This document shows, piece after piece, positions 39,348 to 49,656 of a stretch of 64,000 bases of DNA; the stretch's first letter is position 1, and each line of letters starts with the position of its first letter. This DNA is from Qipengyuania polymorpha (GTDB lineage Bacteria > Pseudomonadota > Alphaproteobacteria > Sphingomonadales > Sphingomonadaceae): positions 496,001-560,000 of the forward strand of contig NZ_JAIGNK010000002.1 of the NCBI RefSeq assembly GCF_019711435.1. Direction: 5' to 3'. The notes under the pieces were generated by a model that saw only the letters and a list, made by a program, of their open reading frames with translations, had not been told where the DNA came from and did no database searches. The position numbers were made by a program, and so were the translations under genes.

Positions 39348-40745
39348 GTGTACGACTTCCTCCTCCTTGCCTCGCTCTTCGTATTTATCGGGACGGGCAT
39401 CGCCTATTTGAGGCACCCGGCGGCCTCGCTGGCGCATCCGGCGAGCTTCTACCTCGCCTTCCACGGCTTCATCTTCGTGTTCCGCCCGCTGGTGGCGCGC
39501 TGGTACGATTTCGATTTCGTCTACCGCCTTTATGAATTCCAGCCGTCGCTGGACAACAAGATAACCGTCATCCTCGGCGCGAACCTTGCCATGCTGGTCT
39601 TCGTTCTCGCCAGCCTTGCTATCGGTTCGAAACCGGCACTGCATACTCCGCAGGACCGCTTTGCCGAGATACGCCTAAGGATGCTCTGGCCCATGCTGAC
39701 GGCTGTGGGCCTCATCACCCCTTTGGCCCTCTTCGCGCAATTTGCCAACTGGAGCAGGCGCGCCAATGATTTCGAGGCGATGGTCCGCGATGCCTCGACC
39801 GGAAACCTCGTCAACATCCAGGGCAATGGCTGGTTCACCGATGCCGCGCTGATGATGGCCCCGATGGCGGTGATGATGGTGTGGCTATCACGCTATCGCT
39901 GGTGGGGCTGGCTTTATTTTGCAGGTTTCGCCTTTGCCCAAGCCGGGACAGGGTCGCGCCACGCGCTCATCTTCGCTGTCGCTGCCGTCGCCATCTGCTG
40001 GCTGCTGGAAAAGGGCCGCAAATGGTTCGACTGGCGTGCGGTGGTGCTGGGGCTGGCCGCCCTCCTCGCCTTCAACCAGCTGGTCATCGACCGCGGCGGC
40101 GCGGTGCGCACGCTGGTCGATGACGACCTCGGCGCAAGCTACATTGCAGAAGGCGAGCTCGACCCGCTCGAGCACATGGACTTCGCCAATCTCGAGTACT
40201 TCGAATATATCGTCTACGCCGTTCCCGAAAAGACCGGTACATGGGACTATTTCGCCCATACGCTGCAGATTTTCACCGAGCCCATCCCGCGCGCTTTGTG
40301 GAGCGAAAAACCGGTCGGCAGCCCCATCCAGCATTTCTCGCTGTGGGATTACGGCCAGCCAATCGGCATGACCGCATCGCTGCCCGGCATCGGCTGGATG
40401 AGCCTCGGCTATCCAGGCATCGTGATACAGGCGCTGGTTTTCGCGGCCATCTTCGGCCTCGCCTACAAGTTCCTGCTGACCATGCGCGGCGGGCCTGTGG
40501 CAAGGCTTGCCTATACGCTGGTCATTTCGATGACCGTACTGGGCTTTCGCGACGGGACCCTGCTCACGCTGGTGCGCACCGCGCCGTTTTATTTCGGCCC
40601 TTTCCTGCTGGCGCTGGCTTTCGCGCGTTTCGCCCGCGTGCGTGCCGAAACCCCGCATGCGCTCGAAGCCGAGCAGCGCCGCGCCATGACCCCCGCCGAG
40701 CGCCGCCGCGCGCTGGCGGAGCGGGGCAGCCACGCGGCGAGATAG
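39348..40745 (+). CDS. O-antigen polymerase/ligase-like membrane protein
   Basis: 465 residues with a GTG start at 39348 (MYDFLLLASLFVFIGTGIAYL). About eleven membrane segments with a longer hydrophilic loop near 250-330 (DLGASYIAEGELDPLEHMDF, YAVPEKTGTWDYFAHTLQIFTEPIPRALWSEKP). The loop with PIPRALWSEKPVG followed by SLPGIGWMSLGYPG is typical of Wzy-type O-antigen/exopolysaccharide polymerases. Third gene of the glycan cluster. The C-terminal tail is basic and cytoplasmic-looking. Confidence 0.75.
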   Translation: MYDFLLLASLFVFIGTGIAYLRHPAASLAHPASFYLAFHGFIFVFRPLVARWYDFDFVYRLYEFQPSLDNKITVILGANLAMLVFVLASLAIGSKPALHTPQDRFAEIRLRMLWPMLTAVGLITPLALFAQFANWSRRANDFEAMVRDASTGNLVNIQGNGWFTDAALMMAPMAVMMVWLSRYRWWGWLYFAGFAFAQAGTGSRHALIFAVAAVAICWLLEKGRKWFDWRAVVLGLAALLAFNQLVIDRGGAVRTLVDDDLGASYIAEGELDPLEHMDFANLEYFEYIVYAVPEKTGTWDYFAHTLQIFTEPIPRALWSEKPVGSPIQHFSLWDYGQPIGMTASLPGIGWMSLGYPGIVIQALVFAAIFGLAYKFLLTMRGGPVARLAYTLVISMTVLGFRDGTLLTLVRTAPFYFGPFLLALAFARFARVRAETPHALEAEQRRAMTPAERRRALAERGSHAAR

Positions 40746-40802
40746 GTTTCTCGCCGCAACTTACGCTTCCCCTCGCGCGCGGCTTGGGATAGTCTGCCCT
40801 TC

Positions 40803-42320
40803 ATGGGAGAGAGACCAGCAAGCAACCGCGCCACCGATTTCGACGTGCTCATCGTGGGTGCCGGCATTTCCGGCATCGGCATGGCCGCGCACATGAAAGA
40901 GAAGGTGCCAGGCCACAGCTTCGCCATCGTCGAGCGGCGCAAGAACCTTGGCGGGACATGGGACTTGTTCCGTTATCCCGGCATTCGTTCGGACAGCGAC
41001 ATGCACACGCTGGGCTTCGATTTCGAGCCGTGGAAGCACGAGAAGAGCATCGCCGATGCGCCGGCCATTCTCGACTATCTGGGCACGATTGCGGACGAGC
41101 GCGACATCCGCCGCCACATTCGCTTCGGCCACAAGGTCATTTCCGCCGACTGGCAGAACAGCGATGCGCGCTGGCACGTGACGCTGGAAACACCCGATGG
41201 CGAGCGCAAGAAGCTGACCGCCAACTGGCTCTATCTCGGCTCGGGCTATTACGATTACGACGAGCCCTACGACCCGGGCTTCGATTTCGGCGAGTTCACC
41301 GGACAGGTCATCCATCCGCAATTCTGGCCCGAGGACCTCGACTACACGGGCAAGAACGTGGTCGTCATCGGCTCTGGCGCGACGGCGGTCACCATCGTCC
41401 CTTCGATGGCGGACAAGGCGGCCAAGGTCACCATGCTCCAGCGCACGCCGACGTGGATGTTCTCGCGCCCCGCCAAGGACGGCATTGCCAATTTCCTGCG
41501 CAAGGTCCTGCCCGAGAAGACCGCCTACAAGATCACCCGCTGGAAGAACATCAAGCTGCAGGACGTCAGCTTCAAGCGTGCGCGCACGAAGCCCGAAAAG
41601 GTGAAGCAATTCCTGCACAAGAGGATCATGAAGATCATGGGCAAGGACTACGACCTTGCCCCCTTCACCCCGCCATACGACCCGTGGGACCAGCGCCTGT
41701 GCCTCGTGCCCGACGACGATCTCTTCGAAGCGATGAAGAGCGGCAAGGCCGAGGTTGTGACCGGACGCATCAAGGCTTTCGAGAAGGGCGGCGTGAGGCT
41801 GGAAGACGAGAGCTTCCTGCCCGCCGATATCGTCGTGACCGCGACCGGCCTGAAGCTGGCCGTGGCGGGCAAGATCAAGCTCAGCCAGGAAGGCGAGCCG
41901 GTCGATCTGGCGCAGCGCTTCTACTACAAGGGCTGCATGTTCTCGAACCTGCCCAACCTTGCGGTGGTGTTCGGCTATCTCAACGCCAGCTGGACACTGC
42001 GTGCGGATATCAATTCGGACTATGTCTGCCGCGTGCTCGATCTCACCAAGCGGATGGGCGTCGACATCGCCGTGCCGACCTTGCCCGAAAACCACGGGCT
42101 GGAAGAGGACGATATCTTCGACTTTTCCTCGGGCTACATCCAGCGTTCCAAGCACATCATGCCGAAGAATGCGGTGAGCTATCCGTGGCGCCTCAACCAG
42201 GAATATGTGCTCGACCGCAAGCGCATGGCGAGCGACCCAGTCGATGACGGCATCCTCACTTTCTACCGCGCGGGCGCCGAGGTCACAGAGCCTGCAAAGA
42301 AGATGGCACCTGCAGAGTAG
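40803..42320 (+). CDS. flavin monooxygenase with Baeyer-Villiger fingerprint
   Basis: 505 residues. N-terminal FAD Rossmann motif VLIVGAGISGIGMAAHM, second nucleotide motif VVVIGSGATAVTIVP near 187-199, and between them the Baeyer-Villiger fingerprint FTGQVIHPQFWP (residues 165-176, matching FxGxxxHxxxWP). It likely inserts oxygen next to a ketone using NADPH and O2; substrates are often steroids, cyclic ketones or xenobiotics and cannot be read from the sequence. About 57 bases after the polymerase-like gene on the same strand, though no functional tie to glycans is expected. Confidence 0.92.
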   Translation: MGERPASNRATDFDVLIVGAGISGIGMAAHMKEKVPGHSFAIVERRKNLGGTWDLFRYPGIRSDSDMHTLGFDFEPWKHEKSIADAPAILDYLGTIADERDIRRHIRFGHKVISADWQNSDARWHVTLETPDGERKKLTANWLYLGSGYYDYDEPYDPGFDFGEFTGQVIHPQFWPEDLDYTGKNVVVIGSGATAVTIVPSMADKAAKVTMLQRTPTWMFSRPAKDGIANFLRKVLPEKTAYKITRWKNIKLQDVSFKRARTKPEKVKQFLHKRIMKIMGKDYDLAPFTPPYDPWDQRLCLVPDDDLFEAMKSGKAEVVTGRIKAFEKGGVRLEDESFLPADIVVTATGLKLAVAGKIKLSQEGEPVDLAQRFYYKGCMFSNLPNLAVVFGYLNASWTLRADINSDYVCRVLDLTKRMGVDIAVPTLPENHGLEEDDIFDFSSGYIQRSKHIMPKNAVSYPWRLNQEYVLDRKRMASDPVDDGILTFYRAGAEVTEPAKKMAPAE

Positions 42321-42353
42321 CATTCGCCGCAAAGCCGCACTACGAACGCTCGC

Positions 42354-43109
42354 ATGACCAATCGCATCTACACCGCAGGGCTCGTCGTCATCGGCGACGA
42401 AATCCTTTCCGGCCGCACGCATGACAAGAACATCGCGCAGGTCGCCAGCTGGCTGCAGGTGCAGGGTATCCGCCTTTCGGAAGTGCGCGTGGTGCCCGAT
42501 GTAACCGCGCGCATCGTCGAGGCGGTGAACGCGCTGCGCGAGGCGTACGACTACCTCTTCACCACCGGCGGCATCGGCCCGACGCATGACGACATCAGCG
42601 TCGATGCAGTGTCCGAGGCGCTGGGCGTGCCGGTCATCGTGCACCCCGAGGCGCGCGCCATCCTCGAGAAATATTACGCCGACAAGGGCGGGCTCAACGA
42701 AGGCCGCCTGCGCATGGCGCGCACGCCCGAAGGGGCCGAACTCATTCCCAACCGCATGTCGGGCGCTCCGGGCATCCGTATCGGCAATGTCCATATGATG
42801 GCCGGTGTGCCGCACATCACAGCGGGCATGCTCGACGCGCTCACTGGCACGCTCGAAGGCGGCGCGCCGCTGATATCAGAGACCGTCGGCGGCTTTATTC
42901 CCGAGAGCGAAGTCTCGACCCTGCTGCGCGATGTCGAGAAGGCGCACGAGAACTGCCAGATTGGCAGCTATCCCTTCTTCAAGGAGGGCAAGGTCGGCGC
43001 GAATTTCGTCATTCGCTCGACCGACCGCGCCGAACTCGACGCCTGCCTTGCCGCACTGTGCGAGGGGCTGGAGCAGGCCGGTTTCGCATTTACCCACGGC
43101 GGAATTTGA
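42354..43109 (+). CDS. CinA-type molybdopterin-binding domain protein
   Basis: 251 residues. MoCF-binding (CinA N-terminal) domain: AGLVVIGDEILSGRTHDKNIAQVA, LFTTGGIGPTHDDISVDAVSEALG and APGIRIGNVHMMAGVPHI. The C-terminal deamidase (PncC) half of full-length CinA is missing, a common short form in alphaproteobacteria. Related domains hydrolyse ADP-ribose or NAD-derived pyrophosphates; the role here is uncertain. It begins 33 bases after the monooxygenase stop, so cotranscription is possible. Confidence 0.9.
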   Translation: MTNRIYTAGLVVIGDEILSGRTHDKNIAQVASWLQVQGIRLSEVRVVPDVTARIVEAVNALREAYDYLFTTGGIGPTHDDISVDAVSEALGVPVIVHPEARAILEKYYADKGGLNEGRLRMARTPEGAELIPNRMSGAPGIRIGNVHMMAGVPHITAGMLDALTGTLEGGAPLISETVGGFIPESEVSTLLRDVEKAHENCQIGSYPFFKEGKVGANFVIRSTDRAELDACLAALCEGLEQAGFAFTHGGI

Positions 43110-43153
43110 CCTGCACTTGCGTGGGCCGATGCGCGCACTAGCCTGACAGCACC

Positions 43154-46060
43154 ATGCTCTGGCTAATCGTCATCGGCCTTGTCGTAGCCTGCGTGCTGCT
43201 GTTCCAGCGCATGAAGTCGACCGAGCAGCGTCTCGGAGAACTGGAAAAGCGGCACACCGAACAGATGTGGCGCCTGCACGCGCTGGCCTCCTCGAGTGCA
43301 CCACCGGGCGAGGTCGAAAAGGCCGTCGAGGACGAGCCTGAGCCGTTTGAAGAACCGGAGTCGGTGACCGCTCCCGCAGTCACCTTGCGCAGGAGCGAAG
43401 AGCCGGTTGTCACTACGGAGCCGCCCGCTCCTCAGCCGCCGCAACGGCAAGAACCAGTCGAAACGGTTATCGAGGATGCACCTGCACCCTCCCGCCTCAG
43501 CCTTGATTTCGAGGATATCTTCGGACGCCGTCTCCCCATCTGGGCGGGCGGTATCACTCTGGCCATCGCGGGCGTTTTCCTCGTGCGCTATTCCATCGAG
43601 GCGGGGCTGCTGACCCCGCAGGTGCGGGTGGCGCTGTCCTTCATCTTCGGCATCGTGCTGCTGGCGGGTGCCGAGATGGCTTATCGCTTCGAGGACCGCG
43701 TGCGCGACGAGCGGGTGCGGCAGGCGCTCGCCGGTGCTGGTCTCGCAACGCTTTATGCGGCCTTCTACCTCGCTGGCACGCAATACGAGCTTATCGGGCA
43801 GACCTTCGCCTTCCTCGGCCTCGCGGGCGTGACGGCGCTCGCCATCTTCCTGTCCTACCGTTTCGGCCTGCCGAGCGCGGTGCTGGGACTGGTCGGAGGC
43901 TTCGCCGCGCCCGCGCTGGTCGGCGGAGAAGACGCGAACCTGCCGATGCTGGCGCTTTACCTCGCGCTGGTGACCGGCGGATTGACCCAGACCGCCAATC
44001 GCCAGAAACGCTCGTGGCTGGGCCTCGGTGCGCTGGCCGGTGGTCTCGGCTGGGGCGCACTGCTGTTGCTCGGCGGGGATTACGATTTCTCCGACATCCT
44101 CGCGCTAGGCCTTTATTTCATCGTCCTCGGCACGCTCGTTCCCGCGCTGCTCGACATCGACACTTTCGAGCAGCCCGTGCGGCTTGCTGCTGCCGGTTTC
44201 GCCGGTTTGCAGCTCGCGGTGCTGGTCGATGCAGGAGGCTACCAGCCGCTGGCCTGGGGCCTCTATTTGCTGCTCGGCGCGGCGCTTGCATGGTTCGGCT
44301 GGCACAAGCCCGGAATGCGCGCGGGCAGCGCCATGGCGGCGGCCATCGGCATCGTCCTCCTGCAACTGTGGCCCTCTCCTGACCCGCTGTTCTTCACGCT
44401 TGTCGCAGCGAGCCTTGCCGCGCTCTTCGCAGGCGTTCCACTCGGCCTGCTGCGCCTGAAGGATGGCGGCGCGCTCGAGGCCATGAGTGTGGCGGCAGTG
44501 ACGCTGGCTATCGGCCTCGTCACGCTGTGGACCTTCGAGACCTACGACCGCGACGTGGTGCGTCTGGCGGAAGGTGTCGGCCTGCTTGCCCTCGCTGCCT
44601 TGTCCGCCGCCGCTGCCTTCGTTTTGTGGCCGCGCAAGGTGAAGGGCGAACTTGCAGCCAACCTCGCCAGCGCGGGGCTGCTGGCCTTCCTCGCCAGCGT
44701 GGCGCTGCTGCCAGATGTCGCCCTGCCTTTCTCCGCCAGCGCCATCGCGCTCGGCCTCGCCTATCTCTTGCGGGAGCGCGCCAATGACAGCCGCTCGCTC
44801 GCGTCGCTGCTCTGGATGGCGGCTATCGGCACCTTGCTGGTGCTTCCCGTCACCGACACGCCCTTCACCGAAATCGAAGACCTCTGGCAGGGCGTCGGCG
44901 AGGTCAGCATCCTGTCCTTCCTCCGCTGGCTGGCAGCCGCGCTTCCCTTCGCCGCCATCGCGCTCGTCCGCAATGAAGGCCAGGTCCGCGCTGCAGCCGA
45001 GTTCACCGGAGGGCTGGTCCTCTTCGCGGCGCTGGCCCAACTCTTGCCGCCCATCTGGCTCGTCTGGATCACCGCCGCACTGGTGGTGGGCGTCCGCTTC
45101 GTCCTTCCCAAGCGCTCGTTCGCCGCGCTAGCGCTCATCATCTGCATGGCATTGTGGGCCATCCTCCCCGTCGGCGAGTGGCTCAGCGAAGCCCTGCGCG
45201 CGCTGGCAGGCGAGCCTTTGCTCGTCACCTACTTGCCGAGCCTGCGCGAAACCGTCGGATTCATCCTCCCACTCGCCATCGCGCTCGGGGCCACCCGTCT
45301 GCGCATTGCGAGCTATTTCGAGCAGCCGCTGGCGCTGTTCTGGTTCGCGCTGCCACTCGCCCTCGTCGTGGCACACACGCTCTTCAAGCAACTCTTCCAT
45401 CTCGACTCGCTGCCCGATTTCGCCGCCAAGGGCCTGGCGGAGCGGACCCTCTGGCAGGCCCTCCTCCTCGCCATCGGCTGGGGCATGTGGACCGGCCTAA
45501 AGGATCGCATCCTCGCCACTGCCTTTGCCGGAGCCGCCTTCGCGCATTTCGCGTGGTTCAGCCTGCTCCTGCACAACCCGCTCTGTGCGCACCAGGCGGT
45601 GGGACCGGTCCCGCTCGCCAACCTTGCCCTCGCCTCTTACGCCGTCGGCATCGGCGCGCTCGTTTCTGCCCGACTTTGGTGGCCCGAGTGGCGGCGCGCG
45701 ACCGACAGCGCCATCATGGCCCTCGCCACGCTCGGTGCGATGACCTTGCTGCGGCAGGTCTTTGCCGGAACCTATCTCGACACGCTGCCCATGTCGCAGA
45801 CAGAGGACCTGCTACGCTCGTTCGTGGGCATCGTCCTTGCCATCGCTTTCCTCCTCATCGGTTCGATGCGCGAGGAGCGGCTGTGGCGTATCGGCTCGCT
45901 GGTGCTGATGACGAGCACGGTGCTCAAGGTCTTTATCGTCGACACTGCAGGTCTCGAAGGCCTGCTGCGCATCGCCAGCTTCGTAGCTCTAGGCGCCAGC
46001 CTCATCGGCATCGGCTGGTTTTACTCGCGGCAGCTCAAGGCTGCGCCATCCGAACAATAA
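43154..46060 (+). CDS. DUF2339 family giant membrane protein
   Basis: 968 residues. An N-terminal anchor ([20 protein letters not shown]) is followed by a short coiled coil, a Pro/Glu-rich linker (about 55-110) and then roughly 25 or more hydrophobic segments to the end. The stretch [41 protein letters not shown] is diagnostic of DUF2339, predicted membrane proteins of unknown function in Gram-negative bacteria. The many segments resemble neither a known transporter nor a known enzyme. Followed by a terminator shared with the converging rplA. Confidence 0.9.
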   Translation: MLWLIVIGLVVACVLLFQRMKSTEQRLGELEKRHTEQMWRLHALASSSAPPGEVEKAVEDEPEPFEEPESVTAPAVTLRRSEEPVVTTEPPAPQPPQRQEPVETVIEDAPAPSRLSLDFEDIFGRRLPIWAGGITLAIAGVFLVRYSIEAGLLTPQVRVALSFIFGIVLLAGAEMAYRFEDRVRDERVRQALAGAGLATLYAAFYLAGTQYELIGQTFAFLGLAGVTALAIFLSYRFGLPSAVLGLVGGFAAPALVGGEDANLPMLALYLALVTGGLTQTANRQKRSWLGLGALAGGLGWGALLLLGGDYDFSDILALGLYFIVLGTLVPALLDIDTFEQPVRLAAAGFAGLQLAVLVDAGGYQPLAWGLYLLLGAALAWFGWHKPGMRAGSAMAAAIGIVLLQLWPSPDPLFFTLVAASLAALFAGVPLGLLRLKDGGALEAMSVAAVTLAIGLVTLWTFETYDRDVVRLAEGVGLLALAALSAAAAFVLWPRKVKGELAANLASAGLLAFLASVALLPDVALPFSASAIALGLAYLLRERANDSRSLASLLWMAAIGTLLVLPVTDTPFTEIEDLWQGVGEVSILSFLRWLAAALPFAAIALVRNEGQVRAAAEFTGGLVLFAALAQLLPPIWLVWITAALVVGVRFVLPKRSFAALALIICMALWAILPVGEWLSEALRALAGEPLLVTYLPSLRETVGFILPLAIALGATRLRIASYFEQPLALFWFALPLALVVAHTLFKQLFHLDSLPDFAAKGLAERTLWQALLLAIGWGMWTGLKDRILATAFAGAAFAHFAWFSLLLHNPLCAHQAVGPVPLANLALASYAVGIGALVSARLWWPEWRRATDSAIMALATLGAMTLLRQVFAGTYLDTLPMSQTEDLLRSFVGIVLAIAFLLIGSMREERLWRIGSLVLMTSTVLKVFIVDTAGLEGLLRIASFVALGASLIGIGWFYSRQLKAAPSEQ

Positions 46061-46063
46061 GAA

Positions 46064-46089
46064 AGGGCCGGAGGTTTCCCCCCGGCCCT
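46064..46089. terminator. hairpin terminator between DUF2339 gene and rplA
   Basis: Stem AGGGCCGG paired with CCGGCCCT around a 10-base loop. The T-run on the right is poor, so efficiency is uncertain; A-rich sequence on the left gives a better T-run for the rplA transcript. Confidence 0.7.
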
Positions 46090-46159
46090 ATTCTCATCCT
46101 AGCATTGTAGGAAAGGTGTTTATGCGCTCAAGTAGCGCGAAGCGCGGTAGCACAGAAGG

Positions 46160-46852
46160 TTACGCACCCTCGACTTCGCCGAGGTCGACCTTGAGGCCGG
46201 GGCCCATCGAGCTGGTCAGCGTGACCTTGCGGACATACTTGCCCTTGGCGCCTGCCGGCTTCGCCTTGACGATGGCGTCGGTCAGGGCCTTGAAGTTGGT
46301 CTTCAGGTCTTCGTCCTTGAACGACAGCTTGCCGATGCCGGAGTGGATGATGCCCTGCTTTTCCACGCGGAATTCGACCTGGCCGCCCTTGGCGTCCTTC
46401 ACGGCCTGCTCCACGTTCGGCGTGACGGTGCCGAGCTTCGGGTTCGGCATCAGGCCCTTGGGGCCGAGCACCTTACCGAGACGGCCGACGACACCCATCA
46501 TGTCGGGGGTCGCGATCACGCGGTCGTAGTCGAGATTGCCGTTCTGCATGTCTTCCATGAGATCTTCGGCACCGACCTTGTCTGCACCTGCAGCAAGAGC
46601 CTTCTCGGCATTGTCGCCCTTGGCGAACACGGCGACCTTGACGTCCTTGCCGGTTCCGCTCGGGAGCGAGACCATGCCGCGGACCATCTGGTCGGCGTGG
46701 CGCGGATCGACGCCGAGGTTCATCGCGACTTCGACGGTCTCGTCGAACTTCGCCTTGTGCTCGCGCAGCGTGGCGAGTGCTTCGTCCACGGTGTACAGCT
46801 TTTCGCTGTCGAGCTTCGCGCGGACCTGCTGGTTCTTCGTCTGCTTAGCCAT
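46160..46852 (-). CDS. rplA: 50S ribosomal protein L1
   Basis: 230 residues, normal length. Begins [20 protein letters not shown] and contains the L1 signature region with [41 protein letters not shown] and [23 protein letters not shown]1 forms the mobile stalk of the large subunit near the exit site and can repress its own operon by binding the mRNA. It starts 4 bases after the rplK stop. Unusually, rplJ-rplL-rpoB do not follow; the DUF2339 gene converges instead. Confidence 0.98.
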   Translation of the reverse strand: MAKQTKNQQVRAKLDSEKLYTVDEALATLREHKAKFDETVEVAMNLGVDPRHADQMVRGMVSLPSGTGKDVKVAVFAKGDNAEKALAAGADKVGAEDLMEDMQNGNLDYDRVIATPDMMGVVGRLGKVLGPKGLMPNPKLGTVTPNVEQAVKDAKGGQVEFRVEKQGIIHSGIGKLSFKDEDLKTNFKALTDAIVKAKPAGAKGKYVRKVTLTSSMGPGLKVDLGEVEGA

Positions 46853-46856
46853 GTTC

Positions 46857-47288
46857 TTAGCCCTCCACCACTTCGAGGCCCATCGAACGCGCGGAGCCTT
46901 CGATGATCTTCATAGCCTGGTCGATATCGTTCGCATTGAGGTCCTTCATCTTGGCCTCTGCGATTTCCTTGACGGCGCTCTTCTTGATGGTGCCGGCGGA
47001 AACCTTGCCCGGCTCCTTCGAGCCCGACTTCAGCTTGGCAGCCTTCTTGAGGTAGTACGATGCCGGCGGCGTCTTGGTGACGAAGCTGAACGAACGATCG
47101 GCATAGACCGTGATCACGGTCGGGATCGGGGCGCTCTTTTCGAGGTCCTGCGTGGCGGCGTTGAACGCCTTGCAGAATTCCATGATGTTGACGCCGCGCT
47201 GACCCAGTGCCGGGCCGATGGGGGGCGACGGGTTTGCAGTGCCCGCGGGCACCTGCAGCTTGATATAGCCTTCAATCTTCTTGGCCAC
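46857..47288 (-). CDS. rplK: 50S ribosomal protein L11
   Basis: 143 residues with a GTG start directly after an AAAGGAGG ribosome site. L11 builds the GTPase-associated centre with 23S rRNA. Typical wording: [66 protein letters not shown] and [32 protein letters not shown]. Normally nusG is directly upstream; here nusG is 3.2 kb away with three genes of the opposite strand between, so rplK must have its own promoter in the leader. Confidence 0.98.
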   Translation of the reverse strand: MAKKIEGYIKLQVPAGTANPSPPIGPALGQRGVNIMEFCKAFNAATQDLEKSAPIPTVITVYADRSFSFVTKTPPASYYLKKAAKLKSGSKEPGKVSAGTIKKSAVKEIAEAKMKDLNANDIDQAMKIIEGSARSMGLEVVEG

Positions 47289-47710
47289 GATTGGCCTCCT
47301 TTCACACTGTCGGCTGCCTCTTTCGAGAAAGCCTCATGTTGAGCGGTCGAGCGGCTTGCCGTGAGGCAGTCCTCCCGCGTGGAATCCCGAACTGTCGCTT
47401 GGGAAGGCGCGCACATAGCGATTCTGCCCGTAAATGCAAGCGTGCCGCGTGCGTAGGAGCGGCAGGCGGGCAGACCGACAGGATGGAACACATGGAACAC
47501 GGTCCCGGCGAAGAAAAGCTCCCCCTGCTCGGCCTCCGTGAGCCGCACTGAGGAAAATAGGGCGTGATTACGGAAAGTCATCGCGGCGTTTTATTCTTTT
47601 ACCGCGCCGTAGGAAAATCTGAACAGGGTTAAAAATGCCCTGTATTTCCGGTTTCAATTGCTTAAGACTTGGCCACTAGAATATTGAGGACTTTTCGAGG
47701 GGACGCAGAC
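47289..47710. promoter_or_regulatory. divergent control region of rplK-rplA and the PspA-like gene
   Basis: The only gap above 300 bases in the window. It must hold the rplK promoter and leader on the minus strand and the PspA-like gene promoter on the plus strand. The rplK-proximal roughly 100 bases are the expected place for an L1 autoregulatory site, but I could not identify the fold with certainty. On the plus strand TTGCTT and AATATT with about 16 bases between (near 47658-47690) could be a sigma-70-type promoter. No convincing gene or tRNA is seen; short open frames here lack ribosome sites. Confidence 0.5.
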
Positions 47711-48391
47711 ATGGTTCATATCGCAATCCGGGTCAGGGAACTGGTTTCCAGCAATGTTTCGAGCGCCATCGACAGCGCGTCGAACCCCGCCAAGATGCTT
47801 GCCCACCTGCAGCGCGAAATCGAGGAAGCGCTGATCGGGCTTCACGGCGACATCGCCAAGGCGCGCCGCCAGCAAGAGCGCAAGCAGGCCGACCTCGACA
47901 AGGCAGGCTGGACCGAAAGCGACTGGAGCGACAAGGCCCAGGTCGCCATGGACCATGGCCGCGAGGACCTGGCGCGCCAGGCGCTGATGGCGCGCGAGGA
48001 CTGCCGTTCCTCCATTGCCGCGATGAAGAAGGACGTCGAGGCTCTTGAAGCCGGTATTGCCGAGATGGAGGAGGCCGAACGCGAACTCGAGGCCAAGCGC
48101 GAGGATGTTCGCCAGCGCCTTGCAGACCAGCGCGCGAGCGACGGCAAGTCCGGCCCCGCAGCACCCGCGAACCGCACCGAGCGCCGGTTGGACCATATCG
48201 ACGCGCTCGAAAAGCGCACCACTTTCGCCACCGCAGAAGCTGCAAATGATTGCGCCAACGCTTCGGTCGAGCGGGAAATCGAGGCCATGCGCCGGGAGCG
48301 GGAAATCGAGGAAGAACTGGCCGCGATGCGGACCGGCAAAGCTGCCGCAAAACCGGCAAAGAAGGCGGGTAAACGCAAGAAGACCGTGTAG
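47711..48391 (+). CDS. PspA/IM30 family protein
   Basis: 226 residues from the ATG at 47711, preceded by GAGGGGA. Almost entirely coiled-coil helix: IRVRELVSSNVSSAIDSASNPAKMLAHLQREIEEAL is the recognisable PspA start, followed by heptad-like stretches (EALEAGIAEMEEAERELEAKREDVRQRL) and a basic Lys-rich tail (KPAKKAGKRKKTV). PspA proteins polymerise on damaged inner membrane and preserve the proton gradient. No pspF, pspB or pspC is nearby. Two co-directional protease genes follow, suggesting an envelope-stress group; that is inference. Confidence 0.85.
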   Translation: MVHIAIRVRELVSSNVSSAIDSASNPAKMLAHLQREIEEALIGLHGDIAKARRQQERKQADLDKAGWTESDWSDKAQVAMDHGREDLARQALMAREDCRSSIAAMKKDVEALEAGIAEMEEAERELEAKREDVRQRLADQRASDGKSGPAAPANRTERRLDHIDALEKRTTFATAEAANDCANASVEREIEAMRREREIEEELAAMRTGKAAAKPAKKAGKRKKTV

Positions 48392-48449
48392 ATTCGGCCC
48401 TTCGTCGAATTGCCCTAGCCCTTTGCGGACGGCCTGATAGGCTTGTCCG

Positions 48450-49535
48450 GTGCTTTGCCCTGCCCCATCTTGGAGGCGGCTGACAGCCGTCATGACAGGC
48501 GCCGCCCTCGCCTTGGCGTCCGGCGCTTGGGCACAGGAAAGCAATCCCGTACCGCCCGTGACGGAGCCGGAACCCGTCGAACAGACGGTGGGTGAAGCCT
48601 ATCGCCTGCCCCCTGCCGAAATCGACGAGACCCTCGCCATCGGCGGACAGGCGATCGATGCCGGCAAGATCCGCAGCCGGATGACCGTCGAAGTCGAGAT
48701 AAACGGCAAGGGCCCTTACCGCTTCGTCGTCGACAGCGGGGCCGACACCTCGGTGGTCAGCAGCAAGCTTGCGGGCCAGCAGGGCCTCATCGTGGGCGAG
48801 CCGCACATGCTCCAGTCGATGACCGACTTGCAGCTGGTCGACCGCGTCCTTGTCGACGAGCTCAGGCTTGGCCCCACCGCCTTCCACGATCTGCAATTGC
48901 CCGTCCTCAGGGAGCGGCACATCGGGGCCGACGGCATGATCGGTCTCGACGCGCTGGTGAACCAGCGGCTGATGATGGATTTCGAGGAGCGGACGATATC
49001 GGTCGACGATGGCAACACGCCCGCCCCCGTCCTCGACGGGGTGATCATCGTGACCGCGCGGCTTCAACGCAGCCAGCTCATCCTCACCGAAGTCAAGGCG
49101 CAGCGCGTAGCGGTCGACGCGGTAATCGATACGGGCACGGAAATCTCGATCGGAAATTCGGCTTTGCGCGAACAACTCATGAAACGGCGCGGTCGCAAGT
49201 TCGAGACGGTGCAGATCATCGGCGTCACCGGCACCCCGGCGACACTCGAGATCGGGGTCATCAGGGAGCTGAAGCTGGGGCCGGTGACTTTGACCAACGT
49301 GCCGGTCGCCTTTGCCGATGTCCCGCCCTTCGAACTGTTCGGCATCGCCGACAAGCCCTCGCTCCTGCTAGGCACCGATCTGATGGAGACATTCCGCAAG
49401 GTCTCGCTCGACTTCCATGAGCGCAAGGTGCGCTTCCAGCTCAAGAAATGCGAACGCTCGACCATCCGTATCCGCACAGCGCCAAGCTTTGCCACGAGGC
49501 TGAGTGCCGAGCGCGAAACCGCTTGCGCGCGGTAG
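48450..49535 (+). CDS. secreted retropepsin-like aspartic protease with two active-site lobes
   Basis: 361 residues from a GTG at 48450, chosen because it supplies the positive n-region of a signal peptide (PSWRRLTAVMTGAALALASGAWAQ); the ATG at 48492 would leave it too short, although GGAGG lies before that ATG. Two aspartic protease motifs are present: Asp95 in FVVDSGADTSVVS and Asp227 in AVIDTGTEISIG. Each is followed by a flap-like hydrophobic-Gly segment (GADGMIGLDALV; LFGIADKPSLLLGTDLM). Two lobes in one chain would form the active site without dimerisation. Probably periplasmic. Lies between a PspA-like gene and a CPBP protease gene. Confidence 0.82.
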   Translation: MLCPAPSWRRLTAVMTGAALALASGAWAQESNPVPPVTEPEPVEQTVGEAYRLPPAEIDETLAIGGQAIDAGKIRSRMTVEVEINGKGPYRFVVDSGADTSVVSSKLAGQQGLIVGEPHMLQSMTDLQLVDRVLVDELRLGPTAFHDLQLPVLRERHIGADGMIGLDALVNQRLMMDFEERTISVDDGNTPAPVLDGVIIVTARLQRSQLILTEVKAQRVAVDAVIDTGTEISIGNSALREQLMKRRGRKFETVQIIGVTGTPATLEIGVIRELKLGPVTLTNVPVAFADVPPFELFGIADKPSLLLGTDLMETFRKVSLDFHERKVRFQLKKCERSTIRIRTAPSFATRLSAERETACAR

Positions 49536-49656
49536 GAATGGACTGAAGCGCGGAAAACACAGCCAACACAGGTGAACTGGCCATCTTCGGGTGTTAGGGC
49601 GAGGACGGATGGCAGCGCCCTTTTTGAAGCGGGCGAGGCAACAGGGGAGTGAGACG

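Noticed and set aside
40761-42815. Open frame of 684 codons on the minus strand across the monooxygenase and cinA genes
   Set aside because: Both plus-strand genes have clear diagnostic motifs; the antisense frame crosses two unrelated genes and has no ribosome site or motif.
47291-47551. Short open frame of 86 codons in the rplK leader
   Set aside because: No ribosome site, Cys/Arg-rich composition and position inside the rplK leader make it unlikely to be a gene.
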